The notes below the pieces were generated by a model. The model searched no databases and was not told the DNA's origin. It saw nothing but the letters and a program-made list of their open reading frames with translations. Positions 14,765-22,470 of a stretch of DNA of 22,649 bases are shown piece by piece. The stretch lies in the NCBI GenBank assembly GCA_041855735.1, contig JBHAEV010000056.1, positions 1 to 22,649 on the forward strand, written 5' to 3'. This stretch comes from CALALP01 sp041855735 (GTDB lineage Bacteria > Bacillota > Clostridia > Lachnospirales > Lachnospiraceae). The translations under genes were made by a program, and so were the position numbers. Position 1 is the stretch's first letter; every line of letters starts with the position of its first letter.

Positions 14765-16054
14765 TTACCGAATCAGCTGGATCAGGCTCCATGAATAGTC
14801 TAAAACCGGTGCATATCCATCAGAAGAAAAGCTCTTTGCCACCGCAAATTCTTCGGCAATACGGAACTGTTTTTCAGTATCGATATAGCCCCATACTTCG
14901 TTTTGCAATACGGGAGCCAGGTCATGGGAAAAAGAGCCTGCATTTTTGTAAATCGGAGTAATCGCCCAATTTCCGTCAATTCCGACAAATCCCCACAATT
15001 CCTTGTCCCTGACTGCGGCCGGCTGCTCGGAGACAAATGCCTTTGCCTCATCAAACTCGGCATCCCCGATCTTATTTCCATCCAGATCGTAGACGCGAAA
15101 ACGCTCTCCTTCTCTCGCAATAAATACGCCCATATCCGTTGCCACGCCAAAATCATTTACGATGACATCCGCAAAGATGTAATCCGTAATCGGTTCAAAT
15201 TTTTCATTGATCAAAGCCCACTTTCCGCCTTTGCTGACCAAAGCTCTTTGATTGGCAAAGGCAGTTGCACCGTCATACTGTGGCTCCATGACAACCTGAA
15301 ATTTTGCGTCTGCATAGCCGTATTGCTGATTTACAAAGAATGTACAAAGTCCCTCGCTGAATATTCCAAGTCCGTCCACCGCACGGTCCGGAACCAGTTT
15401 TTTGTATCCGTCCTTGTTGATGTAATACCACTCTTTATCTTTTTTCACCGGTGCCAGCTCCTCCTCTTTCCCAAACGGCATAATGGAATCATACTCTGCA
15501 ACGATCTGAACATCTCCCGCGCTATCCAACAAACCATAGGAATCGGTATCGCGGTATACAAAATACCCATTGTATTCCGAAAGCACCTCATCCGCAACAA
15601 TATATCTATTCCGGTACGTGCCCCGCAGCTCCACCAGCATTTGCTTGTAATATTCATTTTCCGCATCCGCTTTTTGCGCCGTATTCAGAATCTCCAATGC
15701 CTCCTGATTGTCTTTCACATCCAGATAATAATCCACGAGCATTTTTACATCGGCCTGCGGATAGTTGTATTTGATTATCATATTCCCCACATACTCTTTA
15801 AATGCATCGAATTTTTTCAGATTGTAAAACATCTGCGCAATCTTTTGCTCAACCGGATATGGGTCCTTGGTAAATTGAAGTGCTGACTCGTACTCTTCCA
15901 ATGCATCGATATAGATTCCCTTATCCTCGAGCTCCTTTGCCTTTTCCATATGCATGGCAAAGTTTCTCTTTTCCACGCCGAAATTGCTGATGGTATTCAT
16001 CCATCCTAAAACCAGCAAAATCAGCAGAATCAGTGGCATCAAACGTTTCAGCAT
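14765..16054 (-). CDS. Membrane-anchored TPR and WG-repeat protein
   Basis: 429 residues from MLKRLMPLILLILLV. The start at 16054 is chosen because AAGGAGGGG precedes it; an in-frame ATG 17 codons upstream lies inside the prepilin peptidase gene. It has one N-terminal membrane anchor or uncleaved signal (about 4-22), TPR-like helices (about 33-150), and about seven WG-type repeats (about 165-429) with cores such as YGLLDSAG, WYYINKDG, YGYADAKF, WALINEKF, WGFVGIDG and WGYIDTEK. WG repeats form a beta-propeller-like binding surface and are usually extracytoplasmic; their ligands are mostly unknown. Its place in the Tad operon suggests a structural or docking part of the envelope apparatus, which is inference only. 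Confidence 0.8.
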   Translation of the reverse strand: MLKRLMPLILLILLVLGWMNTISNFGVEKRNFAMHMEKAKELEDKGIYIDALEEYESALQFTKDPYPVEQKIAQMFYNLKKFDAFKEYVGNMIIKYNYPQADVKMLVDYYLDVKDNQEALEILNTAQKADAENEYYKQMLVELRGTYRNRYIVADEVLSEYNGYFVYRDTDSYGLLDSAGDVQIVAEYDSIMPFGKEEELAPVKKDKEWYYINKDGYKKLVPDRAVDGLGIFSEGLCTFFVNQQYGYADAKFQVVMEPQYDGATAFANQRALVSKGGKWALINEKFEPITDYIFADVIVNDFGVATDMGVFIAREGERFRVYDLDGNKIGDAEFDEAKAFVSEQPAAVRDKELWGFVGIDGNWAITPIYKNAGSFSHDLAPVLQNEVWGYIDTEKQFRIAEEFAVAKSFSSDGYAPVLDYSWSLIQLIR

Positions 16055-16068
16055 GTAAACCCCTCCTT

Positions 16069-16674
16069 CTAAAAACCCAAAAGATAAACCAGACAAACAC
16101 CCCATGCCACAAATGGCGCAAACGGAAGCTCTGTCTTTATGTCCTTTTTCTTAATGATCACATATGCAATGCCCGCCAGCGAAGCACTTACAAGTGCAAT
16201 CAAAAGCATGGCGATAACATTGTAAAGCCCCATGTAAAATCCGACTGCCGCACACAGTTTTACATCTCCCATGCCGATGCCCTTTTTGCTGAACAAACGG
16301 GAAATGAGAAATATCCCCCCTGCAAAGCACATGCCCATCAGCATGGAGATCAGATTCCCGGGACGAAAGCTTCGAAGCAAAATCGCATCTGCCACGAAAA
16401 AGATCAGCCTGATCCACAATATCAAAATAACGGCAATATTCGGAATCTGGAGCTCTTTCCAATCGATATAGGCAATGATTAGCAAGATGCACATCAGTAA
16501 CTGGTTAAAAATCCGCCTGCTTATTTCGTACCGGTATAGGTTAAACATTATCTCACAAAGTACGGATACGAAGAGGAATATGCCGCCTAGCAGCAGATAT
16601 TCCTTAATCCCTTCTCTTTTTTCCAGAAAAATAATTCCAAGAATAAAACAAACTCCCGCAATGATCACTGACAT
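16069..16674 (-). CDS. A24-family prepilin peptidase (TadV/CpaA-like)
   Basis: 201 residues, almost entirely hydrophobic with about six membrane segments. The two catalytic aspartates of aspartic prepilin peptidases are present: Asp71 in YIDWKELQIPN and Asp137 in GMGDVKL (the GxGD motif). It lacks the long methylase region of PilD, as TadV/CpaA types do. It cuts class III leader peptides of Flp-type pilins and TadE/TadF-like pseudopilins at the membrane; the TadE-like genes nearby offer candidate G|S and G|A sites with Glu at +5. RBS AGGAG precedes ATG and overlaps the stop of the preceding TadE-like gene, so the two are probably translationally coupled. Confidence 0.9.
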   Translation of the reverse strand: MSVIIAGVCFILGIIFLEKREGIKEYLLLGGIFLFVSVLCEIMFNLYRYEISRRIFNQLLMCILLIIAYIDWKELQIPNIAVILILWIRLIFFVADAILLRSFRPGNLISMLMGMCFAGGIFLISRLFSKKGIGMGDVKLCAAVGFYMGLYNVIAMLLIALVSASLAGIAYVIIKKKDIKTELPFAPFVAWGVCLVYLLGF

Positions 16675-16683
16675 AATCTGCTC

Positions 16684-17559
16684 CTATTCTCCGATCCAGG
16701 CTCTTGTGCATGCGGTATTGCGCAAATTCAGTTCATACTTGTCAAAAAACGGTACTTTGACCCGAATCTTATACACCACCGAGACCTCGATATCCCCGGG
16801 TTCCAAAAATAAACTGGAGCCCGCAAAGCTTAAGCCATTTCTTCCGCCTACCACACCCAGGTTTTCCAAATACTCACTCCCGTTTGTGGTCGGCAGATTA
16901 TAGGCTTCCAGATACTTATCGGCAATAACTTCCGAAAGTATTGCACCGAGGCCAATCTTGCCGATCTCACTGCCTCCCTTGCCCGACATGGCTTTGAAGC
17001 AGCTGAGTATGAGCTGAACCTGTGACTGGTTCTTTACCTTCTCCCTGTAATTTGCAAGGGATTCCTCTACTTTTTCCTTAGCCTGTGCACTATTGTTTTG
17101 GTTTTTCATTTCCTCCAAGCCACTTAGTATACCGTCAAAGTCATCCTCCACGCCCGGAGGTTTTTTTCCGACCAGTTTCTTGGCCTGGTCAAAGCCCTCC
17201 ATAAAGGCCGTGGTAAAAACCGTAATATTCTGAACCAGTTCCGCATTTCCAAGCGTTCCGCCACCATCATTGCCCGAGCTGTCCACCATTCCGGATTTCT
17301 TTGCCAGGTAGGCATACTGTGCGATCTCTTTTGCCGTCTGGTTTACGATATTCTGCATGGTCATGTTGATGGTAAAAAGGCTTGTAATGCTGATGATGAC
17401 GATATAAAATGCCAGAAACATCATCAGCACAATGGCTGACTCTATCGTGACCGAACCGGCTTGCGATGCCTTATCATGTTCCCTGCTTAATCTGTTGAAC
17501 CATTTTGCCATACTTTTTCGTAATCCGGTACATTCTGTCCTCCAGTTTTCTTTGCACAT
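16684..17559 (-). CDS. TadE-like pseudopilin
   Basis: 291 residues. A basic 35-residue leader is followed by QAG|SVTIESAIVLMM: a Gly-Ser prepilin-type site at 35/36, Glu at +5 (residue 40), and one membrane segment (about 41-63). The remainder is extracytoplasmic, with a helical Gln/Glu/Lys-rich part (about 140-190) and a beta-rich C-terminus ending NTACTRAWIGE, an ending I associate with clostridial TadE-like proteins. It is probably processed by the peptidase encoded 10 bp downstream and built into or near the Tad pilus base. RBS GGGAGG lies 8-9 bases before ATG. The 110-bp gap upstream holds no recognised gene. Confidence 0.8.
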   Translation of the reverse strand: MCKENWRTECTGLRKSMAKWFNRLSREHDKASQAGSVTIESAIVLMMFLAFYIVIISITSLFTINMTMQNIVNQTAKEIAQYAYLAKKSGMVDSSGNDGGGTLGNAELVQNITVFTTAFMEGFDQAKKLVGKKPPGVEDDFDGILSGLEEMKNQNNSAQAKEKVEESLANYREKVKNQSQVQLILSCFKAMSGKGGSEIGKIGLGAILSEVIADKYLEAYNLPTTNGSEYLENLGVVGGRNGLSFAGSSLFLEPGDIEVSVVYKIRVKVPFFDKYELNLRNTACTRAWIGE

Positions 17560-17669
17560 CTTTATTTCCTCCCGGTCACGACCTTAGTAACCTTTACAAA
17601 TCTTTTTTGTACTTCTTTCATGCTGTAAGCTGCTGACATCCGCCACATTTTGTATCATTCTTTAAGCTT

Positions 17670-20600
17670 TTAATATCCCAGCACACCGAGATACGGCACA
17701 TTGTACATCGAGTCTCCCGAAAATGCGGCACTGTTCTGGTTGATTCTCGGGATATGGATAAAGGTCGGCTGCACATAGGATTCGGTTTCGATCTGTATCA
17801 TCGTGTAGGAATCGTCCATGCTGAAAGTATCCGAAACATAGTATCTTGAGCCATTGAGCCTGGCATTCATCTGTATCAGGTTTCCCATGTGCTTGATGGT
17901 GCTTTCTTCCTTCGACAGCACCAAAAACAGCAGCAGATATTCCTTATAGTTCATGCTGATGCCGGATGATGTCGTGACGTCCTGATTGGTGCTGATCTCC
18001 GATGTCGACGACCCGGATGAACCCATTTTACTGTTAAACGAGTCCACTGCCGAGCTGATATCTTTTTGTGCCTCGGAATCGTCTTTGCCCAAAGCACCCT
18101 GAATCCGGTCCTCCAGCTCCTGCTTCGGTCCGCTTGCCACATCTCTTGCCAGCTGCTTCATCCATTCTTTTTTTCCTTCAAACCAGTTTTTCACATTTTG
18201 CGACACACTTTTTACGGTAGATTCATTAAAAAGCTTATTGCACTCGCTTTTCAGCATCTGCTTAGCTTCTTCCTCCACCGCATCCAGAATTGCCAGCTTG
18301 GCCTTGCCTGTAACGCCGCTCTCCTTTTTTGCATTTTCCCGCAGAGTTGCAAATGACTTATCCACACTTTTTTCTACTTCGCTTTCAAAGGACGCCTGGG
18401 AAGCCGCCAAAATTGAATTGCACTGAATCACCGATTGGTTCATCAGAACCTGTATGGAATTTACGGCAGTATTCACAGTTGCGTCAATGGTATCGTCTGC
18501 AAACTGCCCTGCCTCATTTACGATGTTGTCTCTTGCTTCCTCCGAAAAATCATCCATGTAATCATAAAGTTTTTGCTCTGCCATACCTTCTGCTTTATCC
18601 GCTGCTTCCTCTGCCAGCTCCGAAGCAGCTTTCTTTCCCAAGCCGGAAAGCTTGAACACCCAGGTACGCTCCGATTTGTAGATCGGAATCGACCCACCGT
18701 TCAGTAATACATCCAAATCGTAAAGGCTTTCCGCAAGGGCATAGGCTATTTTTAATCCGGCCTGTATGAGCGGCACGGCAAATACCGTCCAGCCCGCAAT
18801 CATGGTAGCCAGTGAAAGGGTCTCCGCCTCGATCTCCGGATCACTGACAAAGGCATAGGTTAAGTTCAACAGAAGCCGTATTCCGAAAATCGTCGCCTTG
18901 GTATAGGTCAGATTGCTTGATTTGTTCGGGCTTCCCCACAAAATATACTCCTGCTCCGCACCATACCACGCATTGTTTTTATAGTTCAGCGGAATGTTGG
19001 ACAGCGTGCGCTCCTTGTTTTCCTGCACGTTCCCCTTGCTGTCCATGTTTGTGGTGTGGCAGGAGAACATCGACGTGGCATAAGCCGTAATATAGAGCTT
19101 GTCCCGTCCGGATCGTAAAATATCCTTCAGAATATCAAACGAAAAACCGGATGTTCCGCCAGAGGTTGATTCGATTGCGGAGTCTGCGACATCACCCGCA
19201 TTTCCGCCGGCATCCATGTTTGTAGTGTCATTCTTTTTCCACTCTCCGAAGTCTTCCGAGCTTTTCATGACTTCTTCAAGCTTCCTCGCATCTTCTTTTT
19301 CTTCTTTTTCTTCTTTTGGCGGCTTCTTTTGCTTGTTTGCAACTTCGTTGATTTTTGACTTCTGGCTGTTTGCTTCGTTTTTTTCCTCTTCGCTCGTCGC
19401 CTCTGTCTGGCTGCTCCTTTTTAAATACCGGTAGAAAATATCCATGCCGCCATTTTTCTCCGTACCGGTTTTATATTCAAAGGTAATATAATTGTAGTTA
19501 TACGGATCCCTTATAAAATTTTCACCTTCCGGAAAACGCAGATTTGGCGATGTTTTTGCTTCATTTTCCAGCGTATACAGTCTTCCATGTTCCGCCTCAT
19601 TGAATTGAATCCCCTTATCCGCATAGATCTGCTTCATCAGATTCAGAACCTCGGCATTTGTCTTCGGAAGAGATTCGGCTTTTATAAACGGAGAAACCTG
19701 ATTTCCGACAGTACCCGTCCAATCCTTGTCATCCGAAACATTCTCAAAATCTTCGTCCATGAATGACACCGTTTCCAGTTCCGCCAGAACATCCTCTGCA
19801 TATCGTTTTCCATTCTCCATAATATGCTGCATCTGATCCAGGTATTCGATCTTGATCTCATCCGCCTTCGCAGAGTACTCGGTGCGCATTCCAGTTTTGG
19901 TATTGCCCTCCTCCAGATTGTTGATGCTGCCATCCCATTCCTTCCTGCGCCTGCCCAGCTCCGTAAATTCATTGCGGAGGCTGTCAAGTTCCTTCAAGCC
20001 GTCCTCTGCGGATTTTTTAAATGACTTTGTGTTATTATAATGCCCCTTTAACGTCCCGCCACTTACCTTTCCATACATATCGATTTGTATTTCCAGCTTT
20101 TGTTTATATTCATCGCGAACCGTCTCCCATTTCAATTTGTTCGCAATGGCTTTAAAGTCCTTGTCGTACCAATTTTTTTTCTTCTCTTTTTCCGCCCGCT
20201 TAGCTTCGATGAGAGCATTGTTTTGTGTAATAAGATCCTCTTTGCCTCCTTCCAGGGTATATGCACTTATCTGTGCTTCCAAATCTGTGATTTCATCATC
20301 CAGCCTCTTTTGATCCACCTTGTACGTGGCATGGACATCCTGAAGAGCAGTCACATTAGCACTGTAATTTTGGTGATAACTGTAATACATCTCATACCGC
20401 ACCCAGTATTCCGGGGAAGAATTTGCGACATCGCTGTACTCAATTTCTTTTTGAAGCAGCGAGTCATCCTTTAATGCCAGATATCCCGTATATCCGTCAC
20501 CGCCCCGGTACAGAAGACTGATGCGCCTTGCTATGTCGCTTCCACCCTCCTGCTGCTGAGATTGAAAGCTTTGCATGATCTGTTCCATGGTTTCCGCATT

Positions 20601-21389
20601 GTTTCCGCCCTGGTCATAGCCCTCATCCTCCCAATTCGGAGGTTTAGAAAACTCGTCAACCGCTTTGTATGCAATCGTCTTGAGGGTCATAATGGAAAAC
20701 CTGCGGTAAACATCTTTCAACGCCTCGCTCATTCTGCCCGGTTCGGAAATTCCACCCAGATGATCCAGGCTTGATTGATAGCTTGAGACATACCCCCAAA
20801 GACTTTTCATCCGCTCTCCGATATCCGAAAGCTTTTGCTCATACTTCATCTTTTTTTCCACAGCCTGCTGCTGCTGGCCCATTCCGCTGAAAGCACCGAG
20901 CTTTTTCAGGATGCCGAAACCGATCACCACCGGCCCGCGGTACTTCATATAGTCTAACATCTGGGATTTCAGCACGGCAGTGTTGGTCAGCTTCGAGTCC
21001 GCAAGCGGTGTGTAGGTAAAGCTTTTGGTATCGATTTTTATGATCTCGTCGATGCCGTCCCCGCCGCTTACCACTGACTTTGCAAGGTAGGAAGCCAGCT
21101 CTTCGCTGGAATACAGGCCGTTTGCCTCCAATGTTGCCGCATAGTACCTTCTTAAGTTCTCTTCCAGTTCCGACTTGCTCTTGGAGATGGCGAAAATGCC
21201 GTAGGTTTCCTGAATAATGCTGTTGTAATTGCTCAAACCCGCATTTAATGCCATGTCCCCGGCTCCGGAGATCAAATTTCTGGCGGTAACCAGCTTTCCG
21301 GCATCGATCAGAATCAAATTCAATATCAAAATAATGGTCATAATCAAGGATACGAATACGGTAACTGCTCCCCTGTTCTTATGCCGCAT
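17670..21389 (-). CDS. Very large TadG-like protein (DUF5702 type)
   Basis: 1239 residues from MRHKNRGAVTVFVSL. The start at 21389 is chosen because AGGAGG (21403-21398) lies 8 bases upstream; an ATG at 21395 abuts the RBS too closely, and one at 21473 lies inside the repeated leader. A short basic leader, one membrane segment (about 8-29) and the DAGKLVTARNLISGAGDMAL stretch are the TadG/DUF5702 hallmark. The extracytoplasmic part is long and mostly helical, with coiled-coil-like segments (about 290-450), a Lys/Glu-rich linker near 690-710, a hydrophobic stretch near 850-885 that could be a second membrane contact, and a Ser/Thr-rich C-terminal region. Glu at +5 is absent (Phe), so it may not be a peptidase substrate. 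Function is unknown beyond a Tad-associated envelope or pilus component. It is much longer than typical TadG. Confidence 0.85.
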   Translation of the reverse strand: MRHKNRGAVTVFVSLIMTIILILNLILIDAGKLVTARNLISGAGDMALNAGLSNYNSIIQETYGIFAISKSKSELEENLRRYYAATLEANGLYSSEELASYLAKSVVSGGDGIDEIIKIDTKSFTYTPLADSKLTNTAVLKSQMLDYMKYRGPVVIGFGILKKLGAFSGMGQQQQAVEKKMKYEQKLSDIGERMKSLWGYVSSYQSSLDHLGGISEPGRMSEALKDVYRRFSIMTLKTIAYKAVDEFSKPPNWEDEGYDQGGNNAETMEQIMQSFQSQQQEGGSDIARRISLLYRGGDGYTGYLALKDDSLLQKEIEYSDVANSSPEYWVRYEMYYSYHQNYSANVTALQDVHATYKVDQKRLDDEITDLEAQISAYTLEGGKEDLITQNNALIEAKRAEKEKKKNWYDKDFKAIANKLKWETVRDEYKQKLEIQIDMYGKVSGGTLKGHYNNTKSFKKSAEDGLKELDSLRNEFTELGRRRKEWDGSINNLEEGNTKTGMRTEYSAKADEIKIEYLDQMQHIMENGKRYAEDVLAELETVSFMDEDFENVSDDKDWTGTVGNQVSPFIKAESLPKTNAEVLNLMKQIYADKGIQFNEAEHGRLYTLENEAKTSPNLRFPEGENFIRDPYNYNYITFEYKTGTEKNGGMDIFYRYLKRSSQTEATSEEEKNEANSQKSKINEVANKQKKPPKEEKEEKEDARKLEEVMKSSEDFGEWKKNDTTNMDAGGNAGDVADSAIESTSGGTSGFSFDILKDILRSGRDKLYITAYATSMFSCHTTNMDSKGNVQENKERTLSNIPLNYKNNAWYGAEQEYILWGSPNKSSNLTYTKATIFGIRLLLNLTYAFVSDPEIEAETLSLATMIAGWTVFAVPLIQAGLKIAYALAESLYDLDVLLNGGSIPIYKSERTWVFKLSGLGKKAASELAEEAADKAEGMAEQKLYDYMDDFSEEARDNIVNEAGQFADDTIDATVNTAVNSIQVLMNQSVIQCNSILAASQASFESEVEKSVDKSFATLRENAKKESGVTGKAKLAILDAVEEEAKQMLKSECNKLFNESTVKSVSQNVKNWFEGKKEWMKQLARDVASGPKQELEDRIQGALGKDDSEAQKDISSAVDSFNSKMGSSGSSTSEISTNQDVTTSSGISMNYKEYLLLFLVLSKEESTIKHMGNLIQMNARLNGSRYYVSDTFSMDDSYTMIQIETESYVQPTFIHIPRINQNSAAFSGDSMYNVPYLGVLGY

Positions 21390-21394
21390 ATTCA

Positions 21395-21571
21395 TCACCT
21401 CCTCGTATAATAAGTTTGTAGCCAAGAGAAATCGGTTACAAACTTTTCTTTTTGAGTATAGATGTATGGACATTCTGATCTGTCAGGAGGGTTCTCCTCC
21501 ATCGAGTGCTGGCAGTCCATTTCCTATCTATACGGTTAACAGTTACATTGCGATATGGTGTCCCAAACGCT
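21395..21571 (-). repeat. 177-bp direct repeat, copy 1 (leader of the DUF5702 gene)
   Basis: Identical over 177 bp to 22294-22470 except one base (G at 21504, A at 22403). The flanks differ completely and there are no terminal inverted repeats or target-site duplications. The copy starts 27 bp past the TadE-like gene's stop and ends inside the AGGAGGTGA region of the DUF5702 gene, so it brings the leader and RBS but not the start codon region. Confidence 0.95.
21396..21533 (-). promoter_or_regulatory. Structured RNA leader, copy 1, with possible RBS switch
   Basis: Read on the minus strand, 8-bp stem GUAUAGAU/AUCUAUAC (21533-21526 with 21463-21456) encloses AUGGAC/GUCCAU (21520-21515 with 21471-21466). 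This encloses AGGAG-AACC-CUCCU (21498-21485). A second hairpin AAGUUUGUA/UACAAACUU (21445-21412) follows, then AGGAGG (21403-21398). CCUCCU at 21490-21485 is fully complementary to both the upstream purine arm and the RBS, so the two pairings exclude each other. I do not recognise a known riboswitch consensus. Confidence 0.55.
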
Positions 21572-21598
21572 TTCAAACATATCATTGTTTACCGGCCC

Positions 21599-22288
21599 TT
21601 ACAGTCCAAACATTTCCATAATTGTCTTTGCCTTTTCCAGGAAAGATCCGACATCCTCGTTGATTCCCAATACCCGGAACAAAAATGTTGATGCATCATA
21701 TGCCAGATCCACATTTCTTACAAATTCCGTCGGATTGTTTGCGAGCGAATAGGATCGTTTCGGAAAGGTCACGCGGTCATCCAGTTTCATAAATTTCACG
21801 AAACCCGGTAATTTCAAATGATACACGATTTCAATCTTCACAAGAGGAGAGATTCCTCCTACCACATTTATATTGGTTTCTGTCTGCATGCCGCTCAAGA
21901 AGGAAAAATCCTTTAAAAACTGGTTCGTCCGTTTTTCAAACAAGCCCTTCACATTGTCCGCATATCCGCTGAAATTGTGGTACAGGTTCTTTCTCTTGTA
22001 AAACTCACTTACGTTTCGTATGGAAGTACTTTCAATATCAATGCTCATATCCATCGAATGTCCGATGTACTTCTCGTATCCCGGATACATCAGCTCCCTT
22101 GACATCTGTATGGATTCCCGCTGCGCAGTGAATAAAACCACCGTATCCTGAAACTTCATTAAGGAAATGACGATCATCACCGCAATCGTTATAATGACAT
22201 ACGGCATCACCAAAGCCGCTTCTACCATGATAGCTCCTTTATCGGATTCGAAAGGATTTATGTTTTTTCTTAACTTTATGTCTTTCAG
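21599..22288 (-). CDS. TadE-like pseudopilin with probable non-ATG start
   Basis: About 229 residues from the start chosen here. DKG|AIMVEAALVMPYVII shows a prepilin-type Gly-Ala site with Glu at +5 and one membrane segment, followed by FTAQRESIQMSRELM and a beta-rich extracytoplasmic part; this is the TadE-like plan. The start is uncertain. At the spacing from AGGAGG at which the DUF5702 gene has ATG, this gene has CTG (22288), giving an 18-residue basic leader (LKDIKLRKNINPFESDKG), which is normal for the class. The alternative is ATG at 22372, without an RBS and inside the repeated leader, which would add 28 residues, the first 26 encoded by the repeat and also in frame before the DUF5702 gene. 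GTG at 22297 overlaps the RBS. First gene of the operon seen here; the Tad motor genes are expected further right. Confidence 0.75.
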   Translation of the reverse strand: MKDIKLRKNINPFESDKGAIMVEAALVMPYVIITIAVMIVISLMKFQDTVVLFTAQRESIQMSRELMYPGYEKYIGHSMDMSIDIESTSIRNVSEFYKRKNLYHNFSGYADNVKGLFEKRTNQFLKDFSFLSGMQTETNINVVGGISPLVKIEIVYHLKLPGFVKFMKLDDRVTFPKRSYSLANNPTEFVRNVDLAYDASTFLFRVLGINEDVGSFLEKAKTIMEMFGL

Positions 22289-22293
22289 ACCGC

Positions 22294-22470
22294 TCACCTC
22301 CTCGTATAATAAGTTTGTAGCCAAGAGAAATCGGTTACAAACTTTTCTTTTTGAGTATAGATGTATGGACATTCTGATCTGTCAGGAGGGTTCTCCTCCA
22401 TCAAGTGCTGGCAGTCCATTTCCTATCTATACGGTTAACAGTTACATTGCGATATGGTGTCCCAAACGCT
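22294..22470 (-). repeat. 177-bp direct repeat, copy 2 (leader of the TadE-like gene)
   Basis: Second copy of the element at 21395-21571, with a single difference at 22403. It ends in the same AGGAGGTGA, directly before the TadE-like gene. The distance between copies is 899 bp, so the unit consists of leader plus the whole TadE-like gene. Confidence 0.95.
22295..22432 (-). promoter_or_regulatory. Structured RNA leader, copy 2, with possible RBS switch
   Basis: Same stems as copy 1, shifted by 899 bp: outer stem 22432-22425 with 22362-22355, inner stem 22419-22414 with 22370-22365, purine/CUCCU hairpin 22397-22384, second hairpin 22344-22311, RBS 22302-22297. The only base that differs from copy 1 lies outside all these stems. 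Confidence 0.55.

Noticed and set aside
14903..15886. 327-codon plus-strand frame
   Set aside because: Antisense to the WG-repeat gene, no RBS and no recognisable family.
17562..17648. A 28-codon basic frame (MWRMSAAYSMKEVQKR...) on the minus strand in the gap before the second TadE-like gene
   Set aside because: No RBS before its ATG, no recognisable family, and overlapping short frames in the same gap; its TAA lying in the next gene's RBS region may be chance.
21466..21575. Plus-strand open frame starting MDILICQEGS through the repeat
   Set aside because: Antisense to the operon, no RBS, and its identity in both copies is explained by the repeat itself.
21395..22470. The 177-bp repeat as an insertion sequence or MITE
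   Set aside because: No terminal inverted repeats, no target-site duplication, no transposase, and both copies stop at a gene's RBS.
21395..22470. Known riboswitches (c-di-GMP-I/II, TPP, cobalamin, SAM, T-box) in the leader
   Set aside because: None of the conserved motifs I know for these classes is present on either strand.
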